NCBI RefSeq assembly: GCF_028291745.1
Contig: NZ_JAQGNQ010000056.1
Span: forward strand, 124,001-188,000
Reading direction: 5' to 3'
From: Ramlibacter sp.
GTDB lineage: Bacteria > Pseudomonadota > Gammaproteobacteria > Burkholderiales > Burkholderiaceae_C
DNA length: 64,000 nt
The position numbers and the translations under genes are program-made. Of this stretch, positions 58,599 through 64,000 are shown piece by piece. Every line of letters begins with the position of its first letter. Position 1 is the stretch's first letter. Below the pieces are notes generated by a model. The model was given only the letters and a program-made list of their open reading frames with translations, did not search any database and was not told the DNA's origin.

Positions 58599-60395
58599 AT
58601 GACTTTTGACGAACTGAATCTCGCACCGGCTCTCCTGAAGGCCGTCCGCGAGCAAGGCTACGAAACCCCCACCCCGATCCAGGCCCAGGCCATTCCGGCC
58701 GTCCTCGAAGGCCACGATCTCCTCGCCGGCGCGCAAACCGGCACCGGCAAGACCGCAGCGTTCACGCTGCCCGTGCTGCACAAGCTCACCATGGCCCGCA
58801 GCGCCCGCAACAAGTTCGGCGGGCTGGGCATCCGTGCCCTCGTGCTCACGCCGACGCGCGAGCTGGCCGCCCAGGTCGAGGAATCCGTGCGCACATACGG
58901 CAAGTACCTGCAACTGTCCTCCACCGTCATCTTCGGCGGCGTCGGCATGAACCCGCAGATCGACCGCATCAAGAAGGGCGTCGACATCCTGGTCGCCACC
59001 CCGGGCCGCCTGCTCGACCTGCAACAGCAGGGTCACCTCGATCTGTCGACGGTGCAGGTGCTGGTGCTGGACGAAGCCGACCGCATGCTGGACATGGGCT
59101 TCCTCCCCGACGTGAAGAAGGTGCTGGCGCTGGTGCCCAAGGACAAGCAGAGCCTGCTGTTCTCGGCCACCTTCAGCGACGAGATCCGCGAGCTGGCCAA
59201 CGGCCTGCTGCGCAATCCGCAGAGCATCCAGGTGACCCCGCGCAACACCACGGTGCAGCGCATCACCCAGACCGTGCACCCGGTGGGCCGCAACAAGAAG
59301 AAGGAACTGCTGGCCCACGTGATCCAGCAGCACGAATGGTCGCAGGTGCTGGTGTTCACCCGCACGAAGTTCGGCGCCAACAGCGTGGCCGACCACCTGA
59401 AAAAGCAGGGCATCGAAGCGATGGCCTTGCACGGCAACAAGAGCCAGACCGCGCGCACGCAGGCGCTGGCCGGCTTCAAGAGCGGCGAGATCCGCGCGCT
59501 CGTGGCCACCGACATCGCTGCCCGCGGCATCGACATCGACGACCTGCCGCACGTGGTGAACTACGAGATCCCCAACGTGCCGGAAGACTACGTCCACCGC
59601 ATCGGCCGCACCGGCCGCGCGGGCAAGGAAGGCCAGGCGGTGTCGCTGGTCTGCCTGGACGAAGAAGGCTTCATGCAGGAGATCGAACGCTTCACCAAGC
59701 AGGACGTCGCCGTCGACGTGGTCGCGGGCTTCGGCCCGGAGCCGGGCGAGCAGGCCGAGCCCATCGCCATGGGCCGTCAGGTGCTGTGGGGCGGCAAGGG
59801 CCGCCCGCCCAGCCGCGAAGTCATGAACGCGGCGGCCAAGGCGGCGCGCGGCGAGATGATGCAGCGGATCCGCGAGAACAAGGACAAGTCGGGCGGCTCC
59901 GGCCGTGCCGGCAGCGGTCGCAGCGGCACTGCGCGCAGCGGCAACGGCAACGGTGCCCAGCGCAGCGAAGGTCAGCAGGCTCGCGGCAACGGCAACGGCA
60001 ACGGCAACGGCAATGGCAACAGCCAGTCGCGCGCGCAACAGCCGCAACCGCAGCAGGCGCGTCCGCCCCGCGGCAACCGCAACGGGCAGAACGCGCAGAA
60101 CGCGCAGAACGGCCAAAACGGCCAAAACGTGCAAAACGTGCAACGGCCGCAGCGTGACGAGGAACGTCAGCCGCGCGAGGGCGCGCACAATAGCCGCAGC
60201 CCGTTCGTCGTCCGCGAGCCCGTGCAAAGGAGCACCGATGGACAGCCCGATCCGCTGCGCACCAGCGTCGACAGCATGGCCAAGAACGGCCGGCGAGGCG
60301 GCGGCGGTGGCGGCGGTGCGCGGCCGAACCGCACTGGTGGCGGGGGCTACGGGGCTCGTGGGCCGGGAAATCCTGCAAGGACTTTTGGCCGATGA
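58599..60395 (+). CDS. rhlE: DEAD/DEAH-box RNA helicase
   Basis: [66 protein letters not shown]; long Gly/Asn/Arg/Gln tail. Confidence 0.95.
   Translation: MTFDELNLAPALLKAVREQGYETPTPIQAQAIPAVLEGHDLLAGAQTGTGKTAAFTLPVLHKLTMARSARNKFGGLGIRALVLTPTRELAAQVEESVRTYGKYLQLSSTVIFGGVGMNPQIDRIKKGVDILVATPGRLLDLQQQGHLDLSTVQVLVLDEADRMLDMGFLPDVKKVLALVPKDKQSLLFSATFSDEIRELANGLLRNPQSIQVTPRNTTVQRITQTVHPVGRNKKKELLAHVIQQHEWSQVLVFTRTKFGANSVADHLKKQGIEAMALHGNKSQTARTQALAGFKSGEIRALVATDIAARGIDIDDLPHVVNYEIPNVPEDYVHRIGRTGRAGKEGQAVSLVCLDEEGFMQEIERFTKQDVAVDVVAGFGPEPGEQAEPIAMGRQVLWGGKGRPPSREVMNAAAKAARGEMMQRIRENKDKSGGSGRAGSGRSGTARSGNGNGAQRSEGQQARGNGNGNGNGNGNSQSRAQQPQPQQARPPRGNRNGQNAQNAQNGQNGQNVQNVQRPQRDEERQPREGAHNSRSPFVVREPVQRSTDGQPDPLRTSVDSMAKNGRRGGGGGGGARPNRTGGGGYGARGPGNPARTFGR
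60081..60143 (+). repeat. in-frame 9-bp tandem repeat ([21 protein letters not shown]) in rhlE tail
   Basis: Seven contiguous AACnnnCAR units. Confidence 0.8.
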
Positions 60396-60963
60396 GACCG
60401 TGGCGGCGGTCCACGTAGTGGCCCGCCGCTCCCTGGCATCCAGCCACGCGAAGCTGACGACGCACATCGTCGACTTCGCGGCACTGGGGGCCCTGCCCCC
60501 CGTCGACGAAGCCTACCTGGCTCTCGGGACCACCATCAAGGTGGCCGGGAGCCAGTCTGCTTTTCGGGCCGTCGATTTCGATGCCAACCTGGCCGTCGCC
60601 TGCGCCGCACAGGTAGCCGGCGCCAGCCACCTGGGCCTGGTCAGCGCGATGGGCGCCGATGCGCACTCCTCGATCTTCTACAACCGCGTCAAGGGCGAAC
60701 TCGAAGAGGCACTGTCCGGCCTGGGCTTCGCGGGCCTGGTGATCGCGCGGCCTTCGATGCTGGCCGGCGATCGCGCTGCCCTCGGGCAACCGGTGCGCAG
60801 CGGCGAGCAGCTCGCCGTGCGGCTAAGCCGCTGGCTGCGCCCGCTGATTCCCGCGGACTTCCGTTCGATCGCGGCGCGCGACGTCGCAGGCGCGCTGCTG
60901 CACGAAGTGCCGGTGGCGGTGGGCAAGAAGGTGCTGCTGTCGGGGGCGATGCAGCAGCGGTAG
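60238..60963 (+). CDS. NAD(P)-binding Rossmann oxidoreductase (atypical SDR)
   Basis: [35 protein letters not shown]; exact start uncertain; overlaps the rhlE 3' end in another frame. Confidence 0.82.
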   Translation: MDSPIRCAPASTAWPRTAGEAAAVAAVRGRTALVAGATGLVGREILQGLLADETVAAVHVVARRSLASSHAKLTTHIVDFAALGALPPVDEAYLALGTTIKVAGSQSAFRAVDFDANLAVACAAQVAGASHLGLVSAMGADAHSSIFYNRVKGELEEALSGLGFAGLVIARPSMLAGDRAALGQPVRSGEQLAVRLSRWLRPLIPADFRSIAARDVAGALLHEVPVAVGKKVLLSGAMQQR

Positions 60964-61012
60964 GCAGCTCCGGCAACCCTGTGATCGGGGGCCAGGACTG
61001 CGCAATCCACAT

Positions 61013-61098
61013 GGATGTCATTGCGGGCTTGACCCGCAATCCAGACGGCGGTCGGCCAAGCGCCGCATGGATCCCGGGTCAAGCCCGGGATGACATCC
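61013..61098. repeat. dispersed palindromic element, copy 3
   Basis: GGATGTCATTGCGGGCTTGACCCGCAATCC...GGATCCCGGGTCAAGCCCGGGATGACATCC. Confidence 0.85.
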
Positions 61099-61105
61099 GG
61101 AGGGT

Positions 61106-61930
61106 TCAGGAAATCCGGCTGGAAGACGTGCGCGGCGGCCGCTCCGGTTCGTTGCGCAGGCTGCGGTACGCGCCGTCCACCAGCGGCGCGACCATGTTCC
61201 AGTACAGCGCGCGCAGGCGCGAGTGCCGGCGCGTGGGGCGCGAGCGCTGGTACTGCGCCGGGTCGTGGTACACGCCCAGCTGGCCCACCACCATCAGATC
61301 GCATTCGCTGGGCACGCCGCCCAGGAAGGCGTCCTCGTGGCCGTTCCACAGCATGTGCCCGTTGACGTGGATGCCGTAGCCCCACTCCCAGCCGCGGTCG
61401 CGCAGGCGCTGCCGGGCCGCAGCCATGCACGCCGGATCGAAGATGTAGGTGTCGGTGCGCAGCCAGCGCTCGTTCAGGCAGATCTCGACGATGGGGCGCG
61501 CTGCCTGCGTCATGCCGGCGGCGATGCCGCGCAGGATCTCGCCGCTGAGCATCACGTAGCGCATGCGCGCGGGCAGCCGGGCAATCCGCAGCATCGCCAC
61601 CAGCAGCGTCGCCTTCTCGGGCGCATCGCCGCTGCCGAAATCGAACACTTCGCGGGCCGTCTGCGGCCGGGCCTTGAAGCGGCGCGCGAGCGGCAGGCGC
61701 TTGACGAAGCCATAGATGGCAATCGCCTTTTCCCGGTCGTTCTTGCAAAGCTGGGTGAGCGAGTGCACCCGCAGGCGGAGCTTCGGATCTTCCAGATCGA
61801 TCAGGCGTGACGGCCCCAGCCAGAGCTGCGGATCGTCGACGCCCAAATCCGGTGCTGGCGGTGCGGACTGGGGCACGTGATGACCTCTGTTCCCAACGTT
61901 GATTGCCGGTGTATCCGGGACACCGGTCAT
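61106..61930 (-). CDS. transglutaminase-like domain protein
   Basis: REVFDFGSGDAPEKATLLVAMLRIARLPARMRYVMLSGEI...HVNGHMLWNGHEDAFLGG. Confidence 0.75.
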   Translation of the reverse strand: MTGVPDTPAINVGNRGHHVPQSAPPAPDLGVDDPQLWLGPSRLIDLEDPKLRLRVHSLTQLCKNDREKAIAIYGFVKRLPLARRFKARPQTAREVFDFGSGDAPEKATLLVAMLRIARLPARMRYVMLSGEILRGIAAGMTQAARPIVEICLNERWLRTDTYIFDPACMAAARQRLRDRGWEWGYGIHVNGHMLWNGHEDAFLGGVPSECDLMVVGQLGVYHDPAQYQRSRPTRRHSRLRALYWNMVAPLVDGAYRSLRNEPERPPRTSSSRIS

Positions 61931-62207
61931 GTCAGAAATTGTAGGCGCTGGCGACACGGCCACCGCTAGGTGTGTGGCTTACGCCAGGCGGGGAAAGCCG
62001 CAAAGTGGTTGCGCGCGCAACGAAGCGCGCAAGCAGGCGCGCAGCCCCGCGCCGCCGCGCCAGGCCGCGCCGGCAAAGCGCTTTCGCATGGGGGTCTTCC
62101 CCTAGCGGCCCCTGCGGCGCGGGGGCGCGGCGGGTGCAATGCTGATGACGCAGCATTTCTTTCATGCTACAAGTTCCGTTGCCTTTCCTCACACACAACG
62201 AGAGACG

Positions 62208-63287
<1,080 letters not shown>

Positions 63288-63350
63288 GCGCGCGCCTGCC
63301 AGGGCGTTCCGCTTGGTGCCTGTTTCCATCCAACCCTGAGGAGACTCTCG

Positions 63351-64000
63351 ATGACGAACCGACGCAAATTCCTGCAAGAGGCATCCGCCGGCGCCGCTGC
63401 CGTGTCGCTGCCTACGCTGTGGCCCGCCGCGGCCCACGCGCAGCAGTGGAACAACCAGCCGGAAAAGGGCGCCAAGCTGCGGGTGCTGCGCTGGAAGCGG
63501 TTCGTGCAGGGTGACGAGGACGCATACGCCGCCAACGTCAAGAAGTTCAGCGAGAAGTACGGCATCGAGGTGCGCCTGGACGCCGAAGGCTGGGAAGACG
63601 TGCGCCCGAAGGCCGCGGTGGCGGCCAACACCGGCGCCGGCCCGGACATCATCCTGTCCACCAACGACGACGCCAACCTCTACCCCGACAAGCTCCTCGA
63701 CATGACCGATGTCGCCGAGTACCTGGGCAAGAAATACGGCGGCTGGTATCCCGCGTGCGAGGCCTACATGCGCCCCGACGGCCGCAAGTGGATCGGCGTG
63801 CCGCTGGGCGGCACCGGCAGCATGATGGTGTACCGCGAGAGCCAGGTGAAGGCGGCGGGCTTCAATGCCTTCCCGCGCGACACCGACGGCTTCCTGAAGA
63901 TGTTCCAGGCGCTCAAGGCCAAGGGCACGCCGGGCGGCATGGCGCTCGGGCACGCCACCGGCGACTCCGGCTGGACGCAATGGCTGATCTGGGCGCACGG
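63351..64000 (+). CDS. ABC transporter extracellular substrate-binding protein with Tat signal, 3' end outside window
   Basis: MTNRRKFLQEASAGAAAVSLPTLWPAAAHAQQ; SBP_bac_1-like GPDIILSTNDDANLYPDKLLDMTDVAEYLG. Confidence 0.9.
   Translation, partial: MTNRRKFLQEASAGAAAVSLPTLWPAAAHAQQWNNQPEKGAKLRVLRWKRFVQGDEDAYAANVKKFSEKYGIEVRLDAEGWEDVRPKAAVAANTGAGPDIILSTNDDANLYPDKLLDMTDVAEYLGKKYGGWYPACEAYMRPDGRKWIGVPLGGTGSMMVYRESQVKAAGFNAFPRDTDGFLKMFQALKAKGTPGGMALGHATGDSGWTQWLIWAH

Noticed and set aside
58596-60467. 623-aa minus-strand ORF opposite rhlE
   Set aside because: Antisense shadow of a clear DEAD-box helicase

Overview
The window looks like ordinary chromosomal DNA from a high-GC betaproteobacterium (Burkholderiales/Comamonadaceae-like, judged from protein content and gene order; not verified by any search). 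I support about 65 protein-coding genes, densely packed on both strands. No rRNA, tRNA, IS element, prophage or CRISPR array was recognised. Recognisable blocks are: NarL-type two-component system plus TonB receptor; MFS/cupin/GntR locus; glgC; two DEAD-box helicases; orn, M48 peptidase, phhB, rsgA, trxC; the rpsP-rimM-trmD-rplS operon interrupted by an acyltransferase gene; Pit/DUF47 phosphate transport; an egtB-egtD ergothioneine locus followed by DUF427 and a 2OG-Fe dioxygenase; a short core-MetE-like methionine synthase; a KaiC-like ATPase translationally coupled to a hybrid kinase with a degenerate receiver; ettA flanked by two DUF1631 paralogues; and a sugar-type ABC importer at the right edge. 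The most unusual non-coding content is a set of dispersed palindromic repeats: (i) three full copies of an ~87-bp GTCATTGCGGGCTTGACCCGCAAT element, one with 21-22-bp tandem re-duplications of both ends; (ii) REP-like GGCTGGG...CCCAGC elements that overlap stop codons; (iii) two CGCAGAAG inverted repeats, both between convergent genes; (iv) a 34-bp perfect palindrome containing a stop codon. No clearly new multi-gene system is proven. The best candidates for follow-up are the KaiC/pseudoreceiver-kinase pair, the egtBD-dioxygenase locus and the tandem-ended repeat.
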